Shown: positions 1-8,730 of the stretch, piece by piece
How positions within the stretch are numbered: position 1 is the first letter of the stretch
How the letters are laid out: each line of letters opens with the position of its first letter
Assembly (NCBI GenBank): GCA_016870835.1
Contig: VGAG01000011.1
Span: forward strand, 1 to 34,762
DNA: 34,762 nt
Reading direction: 5' to 3'
DNA from: Actinomycetota bacterium
GTDB lineage: Bacteria > Actinomycetota > Actinomycetes > Nanopelagicales > Nanopelagicaceae
Made by a program: the position numbers and the translations under genes
The notes under the pieces: generated by a model
The model's database searches: none
Told to the model about the DNA's origin: nothing
The model's input: the letters and a program-made list of their open reading frames with translations, nothing else

Positions 1-1467
1 AATAGAGAAGCTGCAAGACTTGAGCGCGAAGCTCGTCGCAGCGCCCGAATGGCTCGTCGTAGTCGTAACTCAAGTGATGATGACAGTGATTCAGATGAGG
101 GCGATGAAGGAGAAGAAACCGTCAACCAATCTGAAACTGATAATTCAAGTAGCCAAGATTCCAACTCTTCAAGTCGTGAAGATCGTGGTTATGACCGTGG
201 TGGAGATCGTGACTTCCGTCGTGACCGTCACCGTGATCGTGGCGATCGTGGTCGTGACCGTCACCGTGATCGTGGCGATAGAGGTGATAGAGGTAGAGAG
301 CGTGAAATCACGATCTCTGAGGATGATGTCTTACTACCGGTCGGTGGCTTACTAGATATTCTCGAAAATTATGCCTTTATCCGCACTGGTGGATATTTAC
401 CGGGCCCAAATGATGTTTATGTATCGCTCCACCAAGTCCGTCGCTATGGACTTCGTAAAGGTGATGTTGTTACCGGCCAAGTCCGCCAACCTCGCGAAGG
501 TGAGCGCCGTGAGAAGTTCAATGCCTTAGTACGCGTTGACACCGTTAATGGCATGGATCCAGAGACTTCTAAAGATCGAATTGAATTTTCCAAGCTAGTT
601 CCGCTCTACCCACAAGAGCGCCTAAGACTTGAGACTGAGCCAAATATCCTCACCACTCGTGTAATTGATTTGATTTCACCGATTGGTAAGGGTCAGCGTG
701 GACTTATCGTCTCGCCACCAAAAGCTGGAAAGACCATGGTTCTCCAATCCATCGCAAATGCGATAACTAAGAACAATCCAGAATGTCATCTGATGGTGGT
801 ACTTGTAGATGAGCGCCCTGAAGAAGTAACTGATATGCAGCGCTCAGTAAAAGGTGAAGTTATCGCTTCTACCTTTGATCGCCCTGCTGATGATCACACC
901 TCTGTTGCTGAACTTGCAATTGAGCGCGCAAAGCGTTTAGTTGAACTTGGACATGATGTTGTAGTTCTTCTTGATTCAATCACTCGCCTAGGTCGCGCAT
1001 ACAACATCGCAGCTCCAGCATCCGGAAGAATTCTCTCCGGTGGTGTTGATTCCGCAGCTCTTTATCCACCTAAGAAATTCTTTGGCGCAGCGCGCAATAT
1101 TGAAGATGGTGGCTCGCTAACAATTCTGGCAACAGCGCTAGTTGAGACTGGCTCTAAGATGGATGAAGTTATCTTTGAAGAGTTTAAAGGAACTGGAAAT
1201 ATGGAACTTAAACTCGATCGCAAATTTGCAGATAAGCGAATCTTCCCAGCTGTAGATGTTGATGCCTCTGGAACTCGTAAGGAAGAGATCCTTATGGGCC
1301 CAGAAGAATTAAATATCGTCTGGAAGTTGCGCCGCGTACTTCACGCTCTTGATTCACAGCAAGCCCTAGAACTTCTCCTTGAGAAGATGAAGGGCACTAA
1401 ATCCAACGTAGAGTTCTTGATGCAGGTTCAAAAGACCACGGTCGGGCCTGATCAGAACGGAAATTAG
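1..1467 (+). CDS. rho: Transcription termination factor Rho (5' end outside window)
   Basis: This is the hexameric RNA helicase that ends transcription at Rho-dependent sites. The reading frame is open to base 1, so the start lies upstream; the ATG at base 49 is probably internal. About 100 visible N-terminal residues are a low-complexity acidic Ser/Asp stretch followed by Arg/Asp/Gly repeats, the disordered insertion typical of actinobacterial Rho. The RNA-binding cold-shock-like domain follows (bases about 330-540; [12 protein letters not shown], then a VYVS segment). The ATPase core has Walker A PPKAGKT (bases 715-735), a catalytic DERPEE loop near base 808, and Walker [11 protein letters not shown] near base 960. 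The C-terminus after about base 1090 looks complete. The family assignment is certain. The repeat-rich extension may aid RNA binding or condensation, which is inference. Confidence 0.97.
   Translation, partial: NREAARLEREARRSARMARRSRNSSDDDSDSDEGDEGEETVNQSETDNSSSQDSNSSSREDRGYDRGGDRDFRRDRHRDRGDRGRDRHRDRGDRGDRGREREITISEDDVLLPVGGLLDILENYAFIRTGGYLPGPNDVYVSLHQVRRYGLRKGDVVTGQVRQPREGERREKFNALVRVDTVNGMDPETSKDRIEFSKLVPLYPQERLRLETEPNILTTRVIDLISPIGKGQRGLIVSPPKAGKTMVLQSIANAITKNNPECHLMVVLVDERPEEVTDMQRSVKGEVIASTFDRPADDHTSVAELAIERAKRLVELGHDVVVLLDSITRLGRAYNIAAPASGRILSGGVDSAALYPPKKFFGAARNIEDGGSLTILATALVETGSKMDEVIFEEFKGTGNMELKLDRKFADKRIFPAVDVDASGTRKEEILMGPEELNIVWKLRRVLHALDSQQALELLLEKMKGTKSNVEFLMQVQKTTVGPDQNGN
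220..279 (+). repeat. 27-bp exact direct repeat in rho, period 33 bp
   Basis: The 27 bases at 220-246 recur exactly at 253-279. The 33-bp period equals 11 codons, so the reading frame is kept. The repeat encodes the Arg-Asp-Arg-His-Arg-Asp-Arg-Gly-Asp part of the disordered Rho extension. Further degenerate copies of GATCGTGG and GATAGAGG flank it. Confidence 0.9.
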
Positions 1468-1557
1468 CCCTTTAGCCAGGGCCCGGGTAGCCTTGCGCAG
1501 CGCTGGTTCACCGATTTAAGAAATTAATTCGGACCCAGCAACGAATTAGGAGATGTA

Positions 1558-1779
1558 ATGAAGAACGATATTCATCCAAATTATGGCGAGACCACTGTTA
1601 CATGTGGTTGCGGCGAGACCTTTAAGACTCGCTCCACAATCGAGACTGGTTCACTTTTCGTTGAAGTCTGCTCGGTCTGTCATCCCTTCTACACCGGAAA
1701 GCAGCGCATCCTTGATACCGGTGGACGTGTAGCTAAATTCCAAGAGCGCATTCAGAAGGCTAAGTCAACCAAAAAGTAG
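1558..1779 (+). CDS. rpmE: 50S ribosomal protein L31, zinc-binding type
   Basis: A 73-residue ribosomal protein of the large subunit, where L31 bridges the central protuberance and the 30S head. Four cysteines (C16, C18, C38, C41) form the CxC...CxxC zinc site of the C+ class, so this is the zinc-dependent paralogue rather than the zinc-free one made under zinc starvation. The segment HPFYTGKQ after the last cysteine pair is a family hallmark. The start is supported by AGGAG at 1548-1552, six bases upstream of the ATG. It lies 90 bases after rho and is followed by a good intrinsic terminator. The rho-rpmE-prfA order is standard in Actinobacteria. Confidence 0.97.
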   Translation: MKNDIHPNYGETTVTCGCGETFKTRSTIETGSLFVEVCSVCHPFYTGKQRILDTGGRVAKFQERIQKAKSTKK

Positions 1780-1785
1780 CTTTTC

Positions 1786-1831
1786 AGAGAGAGGCCGCAC
1801 CTGTTTATCGGGGCGCGGTCTCTTTTCTTTT
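1786..1831 (+). terminator. Intrinsic terminator after rpmE
   Basis: An interrupted hairpin pairs AGAGA (1786-1790) with TCTCT (1819-1823), and CCGC (1793-1796 region) with GCGG, with GG bulged and further C-G pairs toward a TGTTTATC loop. A TTTTCTTT tract follows immediately. Its position five bases after the rpmE stop codon supports the call. It separates rho-rpmE from prfA. Confidence 0.7.
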
Positions 1832-1850
1832 ACTTCGTCAATGTATTCAG

Positions 1851-1890
1851 AAAGAGTCAGAATTAGTCAGAAAGAGTCAGGAAGAGTCAG
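1851..1890 (+). repeat. Four tandem 10-bp units in the prfA leader
   Basis: Four consecutive 10-base units (AAAGAGTCAG, AATTAGTCAG, AAAGAGTCAG, GAAGAGTCAG) run directly into the ribosome-binding site AAAGGAG (1891-1897). The preceding ten bases (ATGTATTCAG) look like a decayed fifth unit. The units are one helical turn long and are purine-rich, resembling weak Shine-Dalgarno sequences. Confidence 0.85.
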
Positions 1891-1904
1891 AAAGGAGTTG
1901 AGCG

Positions 1905-2999
1905 ATGAAGAAGCAGGAAGGCGATCGGTTTGCATCGATGCCAGAAATCTTGAAAGAGTACGAAAGCCTTGAAGCGCAGATGGCTGATCCATCGATTCAC
2001 TCCGATCAAGGCAAGGCTCGCCAACTCGGAAAGCGTTATGCCCAGCTCGGTCCAATCATCGCCGGCTATCGAAACTACAAGAAATGTGATGATGATCTAA
2101 AGGCAGCGCGCGAATTAGCAGATGTCGACCCAGAGTTTGCCTCTGAGATTCCAGCTATGGAAGCAGCGCTTAATTCAGCCGGTGAGATTCTTGAAGAGTT
2201 ACTACTTCCAAGAGATCCTAATGATGATCGCGATGTAATTCTTGAAATCAAAGCCGGTGCAGGTGGCGATGAATCCGCACTCTTTGCCGGAGACCTACTT
2301 CGCATGTATCTACGTTATGCCGAGAAGCAAGGTTGGAAGACTGAGATTATCGATGCGACGGAAAGTGATTTAGGCGGATATAAAGATGTATCGGTCGCTG
2401 TGAAGGCGCGTGGAAATACCGAAGCCGGAAGCGCACCTTTTTCGAAGTTGAAATTTGAAGGCGGAGTACATCGAGTACAGCGCGTTCCAGAAACTGAGTC
2501 ACAGGGACGAATTCACACCTCAGCCGCAGGTGTCCTTGTCTTGCCTGAAGCAGAAGAGATTGATGTACAAGTAAATATGAATGAGTTACGTATTGACGTC
2601 TATCGCTCTTCCGGCCCCGGGGGACAGAGCGTTAATACAACCGATTCTGCGGTACGAATTACTCATATCCCAACCGGAATTGTTGTCTCCTGCCAGAACG
2701 AGAAGAGCCAACTTCAAAATAAAGAATCAGCGCTACGAATTCTGCGCGCCCGCCTTTTGGCCGCGGCCCAAGAAGCTGCTGATGCCGAAGCTGCTGCAAC
2801 TAGAAAGTCCCAGGTAAGAACGGTGGATCGCTCAGAGCGAATCCGCACCTATAACTTCCCAGAAAATCGGTTAACTGATCATCGCGTTAATTTCAAAGCA
2901 AATAATTTGGATGCGGTCATAAATGGTGGATTAGATGAAGTTATTGGCGCACTTCTCGACGCGGACAAAGCTGAGAAGTTGGCCGCCGCAGAGGCATAA
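1905..2999 (+). CDS. prfA: Peptide chain release factor 1
   Basis: RF1 decodes UAA and UAG and triggers peptide release. The 364-residue length is normal. The codon-recognition tripeptide is PxT-type (PET, in [14 protein letters not shown] near residue 198), which marks RF1 rather than RF2. The catalytic GGQ is at residues 239-241, with the usual GPGGQSVN context. The ATG at 1905 is preceded by AAAGGAG at 1891-1897 with 7-base spacing; a later ATG at 1938 would also preserve the fold but lacks such a site. prmC starts three bases after the stop codon, as expected for an enzyme that methylates this GGQ glutamine. Confidence 0.97.
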   Translation: MKKQEGDRFASMPEILKEYESLEAQMADPSIHSDQGKARQLGKRYAQLGPIIAGYRNYKKCDDDLKAARELADVDPEFASEIPAMEAALNSAGEILEELLLPRDPNDDRDVILEIKAGAGGDESALFAGDLLRMYLRYAEKQGWKTEIIDATESDLGGYKDVSVAVKARGNTEAGSAPFSKLKFEGGVHRVQRVPETESQGRIHTSAAGVLVLPEAEEIDVQVNMNELRIDVYRSSGPGGQSVNTTDSAVRITHIPTGIVVSCQNEKSQLQNKESALRILRARLLAAAQEAADAEAAATRKSQVRTVDRSERIRTYNFPENRLTDHRVNFKANNLDAVINGGLDEVIGALLDADKAEKLAAAEA

Positions 3000-3002
3000 G
3001 CG

Positions 3003-3863
3003 ATGTTGAAAGAGAGATTGCGAGCGGCGCGACGAGAACTTGCCGATGCATCTATCTCTGAAGTTGATGCCGAATTACTCGCAGCATTTATCCTTGGCGT
3101 TGGTCGGATGGATCTACATGCCAAGGAATTCACATTCACAAAAGAGCAAGAAGAAGAATTCTTGAGTTTGCTCGCGCAGCGAAAGTTAGGAAAACCACTT
3201 CAATATCTAACTGGGGAAGCGCATTTTCGATATCTGACATTTGATGTTGGTCCCGGTGTCTTAATTCCAAGACCAGAAACCGAGTTACTAGTAGATGCAG
3301 CGCTCGTTGAGATTGAGCGAATCCAATCTTCTCCAAATTGGCGGAGCAACGTTAGAACCTCAGTTGTTGATCTCGGTGCTGGAAGCGGCGCAATTGCAAT
3401 CTCAATTGCTGATGAGGCAAAGCGAAGAGCAATGCCCACCCAAGTTGTTGCGGTCGAGCACGAAGAAGCGGCCATCAAATGGCTAGAGCGCAATATTGCA
3501 AAGCATGATGTTGATGTGCGCGTTATTGAAAGCGATGTGGCAACTGCGCTAGATGGTGTGAAGTGCGATTTAGTAGTTGCAAATCCACCTTATATTCCGG
3601 AAGGTACGGCGCTACCCAAAGAAGTTGTTGGTCACGAACCAGCAAGCGCCCTCTTTGGCGGGATTGCTGGCCTTGAGATTCCAACCAGGTTTATTGAGAG
3701 CGCGGCGCGAATCTTGAAAGCTGGCGGATTACTTCTATTAGAGCATCACGAAAGCCAGAAGGAAGCACTAGCTACGCTCTTGAAGGCTGAGTTCAATGAG
3801 ATCTCACACTTCTTAGATCTAGCCGAACGTCCTCGCTGGATTTCGGCGCGGAGGATGAGTTAA
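3003..3863 (+). CDS. prmC: Release factor glutamine N5-methyltransferase PrmC/HemK
   Basis: This SAM-dependent enzyme methylates the GGQ glutamine of RF1 and RF2. At 286 residues it has the small N-terminal helical substrate domain, then a Rossmann methyltransferase domain. The SAM-binding motif VVDLGAGSGAIAI lies near residues 121-133, and the catalytic NPPY is at residues 194-197. The gene sits three bases after prfA and abuts the next start codon, which implies translational coupling within one operon. Early misannotation of this family as a heme enzyme should be ignored. Confidence 0.96.
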   Translation: MLKERLRAARRELADASISEVDAELLAAFILGVGRMDLHAKEFTFTKEQEEEFLSLLAQRKLGKPLQYLTGEAHFRYLTFDVGPGVLIPRPETELLVDAALVEIERIQSSPNWRSNVRTSVVDLGAGSGAIAISIADEAKRRAMPTQVVAVEHEEAAIKWLERNIAKHDVDVRVIESDVATALDGVKCDLVVANPPYIPEGTALPKEVVGHEPASALFGGIAGLEIPTRFIESAARILKAGGLLLLEHHESQKEALATLLKAEFNEISHFLDLAERPRWISARRMS

Positions 3864-4526
3864 GTGGCCGAGCGCATCGAAATCTCATCAATCAAGGTGG
3901 AGGATGAAAGTTTCCAAAATAATGTAACGCGCGCTGTCGATGCGCTCCGCGACGGAAGATTAATCATTGCTCCGGCTGAACATGCCTATGTCTTTGTCGC
4001 GGATGCCTTCAATCATGGCGCGGTGAAGAAGATGCATATCCTCCGTGGCGATGCACTTGGAGTTTCTGCACAAGTAATTGTTGGAGATGTAAAGACTGCA
4101 ACTGGTGTAACAAATGAATTTGGACCTACCATCACAAGTATTTGTGAGAAGTTCTGGCCGGGACTATTAACTGTAAATATCGCTCCAGCCCAAGGATTAG
4201 TTTGGGATTTAGGGGATGCAAGATCCTTAGATGAAATTGCAATCCGAGTTCCTTCTGCGGATTTCTTGAGAGCTGTGGCCAAGAGCGCTGGTCCTCTCGC
4301 TATCGCATCAGCAAGTCGCGCCGGCCAAACAGCAAAGCGAAAAGGCTCACTATTTCCAGCGCTCGATGCGGACTATGCATTTTTCTTTGATAACGATGAA
4401 CTACCTGAAGGGCCAGTTAGCACGGTAATCTCAGTGAAATCAGATGGGGTAACTCTGAAGCGTGTGGGAGCAATATCACTCGCTGATTTGCGTACGGTCA
4501 CCCCGAATATCGCGGTCCCGGCTTAG
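3864..4526 (+). CDS. Sua5/YrdC/YwlC-family protein with degenerate active-site motifs
   Basis: By position (directly after prmC, GTG start sharing no spacer) and by overall alignment, this 220-residue protein is the actinobacterial Sua5/YwlC homologue. That family makes threonylcarbamoyl-AMP for the t6A modification of ANN-decoding tRNAs. Fold features remain: ADAF at 46-49, FWPGLLT at 97-103, WDLGD at 114-118, AIRVP at 126-130 and a C-terminal VxxISLADL. The usual substrate motifs are altered. The PTDTVYGL-type motif reads PAEHAYVF (37-44), the KGRxxxxPxxxL-type motif reads LRGDALGVSAQVIV (60-73), and the SSAN-type motif reads ASAS (148-151). Enzymatic competence is therefore uncertain; it may have a changed substrate or a regulatory role. 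Confidence 0.75.
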   Translation: MAERIEISSIKVEDESFQNNVTRAVDALRDGRLIIAPAEHAYVFVADAFNHGAVKKMHILRGDALGVSAQVIVGDVKTATGVTNEFGPTITSICEKFWPGLLTVNIAPAQGLVWDLGDARSLDEIAIRVPSADFLRAVAKSAGPLAIASASRAGQTAKRKGSLFPALDADYAFFFDNDELPEGPVSTVISVKSDGVTLKRVGAISLADLRTVTPNIAVPA

Positions 4527-4535
4527 GATTAACAC

Positions 4536-5798
4536 ATGTCGCAATTCTTCGGCGCTGATTTTGATCAACTACAGAAACAAGATCCTGCTATCGCTGCGAT
4601 TGTCCTCTCCGAGTTAGATCGTCAACGTAAAAATATTCAATTAATCGCAAGTGAGAATTTCACTTCACCCGCTGTCTTAGCTGCACTGGGATCAACGCTT
4701 TCAAATAAATATGCAGAGGGCTATCCCGGAAAGCGTTACTACGGCGGTTGTGAAGAGGTAGATAAAGCCGAAGTAATTGGTATAGAGCGAGCCAAAGAAT
4801 TATTTGGCGCCGAACACGCAAATCTCCAACCGCACTCAGGCGCCAGCGCCAACGTTGCGGTTTATCAAGCATTCACCAAACCGGGCGATACCGTCCTTGC
4901 GATGTCGCTTCCTCACGGCGGGCACTTAACTCATGGTTCGAAAGTTAATTTCTCTGGAAAGTGGTTTAACGTCGAGTCATATGGAGTTCGCCAGGCTGAT
5001 GAATTAATTGATTATGACGAATTACTAGAAATTGCGAAACGAGTTCGCCCCAAGATGATCTGTTCCGGCGCAACTGCTTATCCGCGCTTAATTGATTTCA
5101 AACGAATCCGTGAAATCTGCGATGAGGTAGGCGCGATTATGTGGGTTGATGCGGCCCACTTCATTGGACTTGTTGCTGGAAAGGCAATCCCATCACCCGT
5201 TCCTTATGCAGATGTCGTTTCCTTTACAACCCATAAGGTTTTGCGCGGACCGCGCGGTGGAATGATTCTTTCCAAGGCGGCACATGCAGCTGCGATTGAT
5301 AAGGCGATTTTTCCCGGTATGCAGGGCGGACCGATTATGAGCGCGGTTGCAGGAAAAGCTGTTGCGCTAAAAGAGTGCCAACAAAGCTCCTACCAGTCCT
5401 ATGCAAAGCAAGTTATCGAGAATGCAAAAGCGCTCGCGAGTGCGCTTGAAAAAGAGGGCATGAGAGCGGTTTCGGGTGGAACTGATACCCATCTTGCTCT
5501 TATTGATATTCGTTCGACTGGAATTAATGGCAAGGTCGCAGATGAACGATGCGGCAGATCTGGAATTACGCTAAATAAGAATGCAATCCCATTTGATCCA
5601 GAAAGTCCCGCAGTAACAAGTGGAATAAGAGTTGGAACTCCAGCCGTAACAACTCAAGGTATGACCGTTGATGAGATGCCACAAGTTGCATCGCTGATTG
5701 CCCGTGCGATTCGCGACGGAGCAGATGAGGCAAAAGCGGAGATGATCCGAAGTGAGGTGCACGCACTCACCGCGAAGTTCCCGGTCTATCCACGCTAA
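4536..5798 (+). CDS. glyA: Serine hydroxymethyltransferase
   Basis: This PLP enzyme interconverts serine and glycine while loading tetrahydrofolate with a one-carbon unit. The 420-residue length and sequence are typical. Near the N-terminus are [15 protein letters not shown] and [16 protein letters not shown]. The PLP lysine is K234 in [12 protein letters not shown], and the GMQGGP motif lies near residue 264. The only Shine-Dalgarno-like sequence is an AGGA overlapping the upstream stop codon. The stop codon overlaps the ATG of the next gene by one base (TAATG). Placement between the Sua5 homologue and wecA is also seen in other Actinobacteria. Confidence 0.97.
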   Translation: MSQFFGADFDQLQKQDPAIAAIVLSELDRQRKNIQLIASENFTSPAVLAALGSTLSNKYAEGYPGKRYYGGCEEVDKAEVIGIERAKELFGAEHANLQPHSGASANVAVYQAFTKPGDTVLAMSLPHGGHLTHGSKVNFSGKWFNVESYGVRQADELIDYDELLEIAKRVRPKMICSGATAYPRLIDFKRIREICDEVGAIMWVDAAHFIGLVAGKAIPSPVPYADVVSFTTHKVLRGPRGGMILSKAAHAAAIDKAIFPGMQGGPIMSAVAGKAVALKECQQSSYQSYAKQVIENAKALASALEKEGMRAVSGGTDTHLALIDIRSTGINGKVADERCGRSGITLNKNAIPFDPESPAVTSGIRVGTPAVTTQGMTVDEMPQVASLIARAIRDGADEAKAEMIRSEVHALTAKFPVYPR

Positions 5799-6874
5799 TG
5801 CGCGAATATTCTTTAACTCTTCTTATTGCTGCAACTCTTACCTACATGCTTACTCCGATTGTCCGGAAGTTGGCACTTAAATTTCGAGCTGTTGCTCGGG
5901 TTCGTGATCGGGATATTCACACCGAAGAGACTGCGCGTTGGGGTGGGGTAGCAATGTGGCTAGCTACCGGACTGACGCTAATTGCAGTTCAGAATCTGGA
6001 ACTCGTTGGCAAGGCTTACAGCCGGGAACTTCTAGGGATTTTTTTAGCAGCGAGTTTTGTACTTTTGATTGGGATACTCGATGATCGCTTTGAGTTAGAT
6101 TCAATTACAAAATTAGCGGGACAAGGATTAGCAGCCGGAATTCTGCTTCTCTTTGGAATTCAACTCTTATGGCTTCCAATAAATGGCATCCTTGTACTAC
6201 CGGCAAATATTGGACAACTGCTAACTGTCCTAATTGTCATTGTCATTATTAATGCAGTTAATTTCATCGATGGACTAGATGGACTTGCAGCTGGAATAGT
6301 TGCGATCTCGGCCGCATCATTCTTTGGTTTTGCCTATTTACTAGCGGTTGAGAACGGTTTCAGTAGAGCAGGTGCGCCCTCCCTCGCTACAGCGATAGTT
6401 ATCGGACTATGCCTCGGATTCTTGCCACACAATATTTATCCGGCCCGAATCTTCATGGGGGATTCTGGCTCAATGTTCTTAGGTCTGCTCCTCGCGGCAT
6501 CAGCAATCACGCTCATGGGCCAGATCGATGCCAACGCGGTTTTCTCCGAAGATATTGGCCCAGCGCTACTTCCTTTAATTCTTCCCTTTGCAGTTCTTGC
6601 AGTACCGCTGCTCGATTTTGCCCTTGCAATTCTGCGCCGGATAAGAAAGGGCAAATCTCCATTTGCCCCAGATAAAGAGCATTTGCATCATAAGTTGATG
6701 AAATATGGAAATTCGCAACAACGCACCGCGGTGATTCTCTACTTTGCAACTGCAATGCTGGCAATCCCAGCAATGCTCTCTGCTTTCATACCGTTATGGC
6801 TGGCTCTTCTTAGTGGTGTAGCTCTCTTACTTATTGCAATTGTAATTACTAAACGAGATCGCGTAAGGAGCTAG
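5798..6874 (+). CDS. wecA: Undecaprenyl/decaprenyl-phosphate glycosyl-1-phosphate transferase, WecA/MraY family
   Basis: This polytopic membrane enzyme (358 residues, roughly ten or eleven hydrophobic segments) transfers a sugar 1-phosphate, probably GlcNAc-1-P, from UDP-sugar to a polyprenyl phosphate. It thereby starts a cell-envelope glycopolymer. Family motifs are present: the Mg-binding DD at residues 95-96 (ILDDRFELD), NAVNFIDGLDGLAAG at 152-166, GDSGS at 221-225, and the HLHH motif at 295-298 diagnostic of the WecA/TagO group. In mycobacteria the equivalent gene (rfe/wecA) sits at the same place beside atpB. The exact sugar and product here are not visible from sequence. Confidence 0.92.
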   Translation: MREYSLTLLIAATLTYMLTPIVRKLALKFRAVARVRDRDIHTEETARWGGVAMWLATGLTLIAVQNLELVGKAYSRELLGIFLAASFVLLIGILDDRFELDSITKLAGQGLAAGILLLFGIQLLWLPINGILVLPANIGQLLTVLIVIVIINAVNFIDGLDGLAAGIVAISAASFFGFAYLLAVENGFSRAGAPSLATAIVIGLCLGFLPHNIYPARIFMGDSGSMFLGLLLAASAITLMGQIDANAVFSEDIGPALLPLILPFAVLAVPLLDFALAILRRIRKGKSPFAPDKEHLHHKLMKYGNSQQRTAVILYFATAMLAIPAMLSAFIPLWLALLSGVALLLIAIVITKRDRVRS

Positions 6875-6876
6875 CG

Positions 6877-7296
6877 ATGGATATGTCTCAATCGAATCGT
6901 GCGATGTGGCGCGGCGCAGCACTTCCATCATTTATCTCATCGGTAATTGCTATGGGTGTCTCCTGGTTTGTTTCTGGTTTAAGTGGATTTTTTGGAGCGC
7001 TCCTTGCTTCCTTTACGGTCGTAATTTTCTTCTCTGTTTCACTGCTCGTAGCTCGCTTTACAAAAGATGCAAACCCAATAGCGACAATGGCGCTGGCGAT
7101 GTTCTCTTACTTCACCAAGCTCTTCATCATGGCAATCTTTTTGATTGCGGTCACTCGGCTCACCTCACCAGAGAGCGTTGATCGGCGAGCATTTGGAGTG
7201 AGCGCTCTAGTCATAGCTTTCGCTTGGCTGGGCGGAGAGGTGCGAGCCTTCCTAAAGCTCCGGCTACAGTTACCCCTACCCGAGAGCAGGAGCTAA
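6877..7296 (+). CDS. AtpI-like ATP synthase-associated membrane protein
   Basis: A 139-residue protein with four hydrophobic segments (about residues 14-35, 38-59, 67-95 and 106-122) in the position of atpI, between wecA and the ATP synthase operon. AtpI-type proteins assist assembly of the c-ring or carry Mg2+; sequence conservation is low, so the name rests mainly on context and topology. The start at 6877 follows TAAGGAG at 6864-6870. A second in-frame ATG lies two codons later and could also be used. Confidence 0.7.
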   Translation: MDMSQSNRAMWRGAALPSFISSVIAMGVSWFVSGLSGFFGALLASFTVVIFFSVSLLVARFTKDANPIATMALAMFSYFTKLFIMAIFLIAVTRLTSPESVDRRAFGVSALVIAFAWLGGEVRAFLKLRLQLPLPESRS

Positions 7297-7307
7297 AGGC
7301 TAAAGAT

Positions 7308-7502
7308 ATGAATTCACCAAAAAATGATGAGAATGCTTTCTGGACCATCTTTGGCTACATGCTCTCTGGACTCTTGATCTGGGGCGGTATCGGTTATGGA
7401 TTGGATAGGTGGCTTGATAACGATTTGTTCTTATTAGGCGGCCTCATCTTCGGAATGGGCGCTGCCCTGTACCTGATCTGGCTCCGCTTTGGTCGGAATT
7501 AG
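7308..7502 (+). CDS. AtpZ/AtpI-family small membrane protein
   Basis: A 64-residue protein with two membrane helices and a GYGLDRWLD turn between them, the hallmark of the AtpZ/AtpI (F0F1-ATPase subunit) family; the second helix is LFLLGGLIFGMGAALYLIW. I place the start at the ATG at 7308, after AAAGG at 7295-7299. The longer frame opening at 7224 would add 28 hydrophilic residues that only overlap the preceding gene. It probably acts with the preceding AtpI-like protein in assembly or ion supply of the Fo sector. Confidence 0.72.
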   Translation: MNSPKNDENAFWTIFGYMLSGLLIWGGIGYGLDRWLDNDLFLLGGLIFGMGAALYLIWLRFGRN

Positions 7503-7635
7503 TCCGCTAGTAGCTAGCCCTTTTTGGTCGCCCAGGTAACTTTCAGCCCGCTTGATTTCGATTTCTCAGACCTAGCGAGTAACTAATAGGGTTGCGCCGG
7601 CTTCCCCCGCTAACCGATTTTCCCATCAAGGAGTC
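7503..7635. other. Intergenic region before atpB with two small hairpins
   Basis: This 133-base gap is the largest break in the core block. A small hairpin (GCTAG 7506-7510 / CTAGC 7514-7518, loop TAG) followed by CCTTTTT could be a weak terminator or attenuator. A second imperfect hairpin pairs GGTTGCG (7590-7596) with CGCTAACC (7608-7615). I found no convincing -35/-10 pair. AAGGAG lies at 7628-7633, only two bases before the atpB ATG, an unusually short spacing. Confidence 0.35.
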
Positions 7636-8430
7636 ATGTTCCGCTCATACGCAGCTACTGAAGGCGTAAAGGATGAGGGCTTTAATCCCCCCGACGCCGG
7701 TGACTTTAACCTCCCTCCATTTATTGATGGCAACACCTTCGCTACAAAACCGATTCTGCTCGCATTCTTCTCAGTCACACTAATTTCTATCTTCTTCATT
7801 CTTGCTTCGCGAAAGTCTGCGCTAGTTCCTTCAAAACTTCAGTTCGCAGGCGAGAGTATCTACGGCTTTGTACGTAACGATCTCGGAAGAGATGTAATCG
7901 GACATGAATTCATGCGCTTCGTGCCTTACCTGTTTACGCTCTTCACTTTTATTTTGGTAAATAACATCTTTGGAATTATTCCGCTTATTCAATTCCCAAC
8001 GATGTCGCGCGTTTCATTTCCTTATGTTCTAGCGGCGATTACATTCTTTGTCTTCCATTACATAGGCGTCCGTCGCCACGGCATCATCGCCTACCTAAAA
8101 GGAATTATGTTTATTCCGGGAGTTCCAAAGCCCGCATACATCCTCATCACTCCATTGGAGCTCGCAACTTATTTCATCGTGCGCCCAATGACTCTGAGCC
8201 TTCGTCTCTTTGCAAATATGTTTGCTGGTCACTTGCTCCTTCTCGTATTCATTCTCGGTGGAGAGCATCTCCTTTCGGGAGTGATTGGCCTCAAAGTCGT
8301 AAGCCCATTCTCATTCGTGGTTGCTATCGCGCTTACGTTCTTTGAGTTTATGGTCCAATGTCTACAGGCCTATATATTCACGCTGCTCACCGCTCTCTAC
8401 ATCACAGGAGCGCTCGCAGACGAGCATTAA
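7636..8430 (+). CDS. atpB: ATP synthase Fo subunit a
   Basis: The proton-channel subunit of the membrane sector. It has 264 residues with five to six hydrophobic segments. The essential stator arginine is R190 in the motif SLRLFANMFAGH. A conserved glutamine-containing last helix (FEFMVQCLQAYIFTLLTALYITGA) completes the half-channel. No alternative start codon exists in frame near the N-terminus, so ATG 7636 is kept despite the very close AAGGAG. This is the first gene of atpBEFHAGDC. Confidence 0.96.
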   Translation: MFRSYAATEGVKDEGFNPPDAGDFNLPPFIDGNTFATKPILLAFFSVTLISIFFILASRKSALVPSKLQFAGESIYGFVRNDLGRDVIGHEFMRFVPYLFTLFTFILVNNIFGIIPLIQFPTMSRVSFPYVLAAITFFVFHYIGVRRHGIIAYLKGIMFIPGVPKPAYILITPLELATYFIVRPMTLSLRLFANMFAGHLLLLVFILGGEHLLSGVIGLKVVSPFSFVVAIALTFFEFMVQCLQAYIFTLLTALYITGALADEH

Positions 8431-8496
8431 CAAAATAGATTTCCCATTCCAAAAGGAGTGCGGGATAAAGACGGAAAAGAAAGAAAGGTAAGAAAC

Positions 8497-8700
8497 ATGG
8501 AAGGCACACTCAACCTGGTCGGTTTTGGCCTCGCAGCGATTGGCCCGGGTATTGCTACCGGATTGATCTTCGCCGCATATATCAACGGCGTGGCTCGTCA
8601 GCCAGAAGCTCGTAACGTCTTACAGCCGATTGCATTCCTTGGCTTCGCTCTCGCAGAAGCTTTGGCGCTCTTCGGACTTGTTCTCGCGTTCGTTCTCTAA
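8497..8700 (+). CDS. atpE: ATP synthase Fo subunit c
   Basis: A 67-residue hairpin of two membrane helices that forms the rotor ring. The ion-binding carboxylate is E54 in [10 protein letters not shown], with R34-Q35-P36 in the polar loop that contacts F1. An alanine rather than Ser/Thr follows E54, so the ring looks proton-type rather than sodium-type. The ATG at 8497 is chosen because GAAAGG (8483-8488) precedes it. A GTG-initiated extension from 8458 would add 13 charged residues with no counterpart in the family. Confidence 0.96.
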   Translation: MEGTLNLVGFGLAAIGPGIATGLIFAAYINGVARQPEARNVLQPIAFLGFALAEALALFGLVLAFVL

Positions 8701-8730
8701 CCAAAGAAGCGATAAGGAACCAAAAGGACT

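Noticed and set aside
195-300. Repeats in rho considered as a CRISPR or binding array
   Set aside because: In-frame, protein-coding, with no spacers of constant length; it is a low-complexity coding repeat.
1468-1557. GC-rich stretch after rho as an intrinsic terminator
   Set aside because: I could not form a stable hairpin followed by a T-tract there.
7552-7590. TTGATT as a -35 element for the atp operon
   Set aside because: No -10-like hexamer at 16-19 bases; the nearest TAACTA or TAATAG is 22-26 bases away.
8458-8496. N-terminal extension of AtpE from an upstream GTG
   Set aside because: Adds 13 charged residues before a family-typical start; GAAAGG points to ATG 8497.
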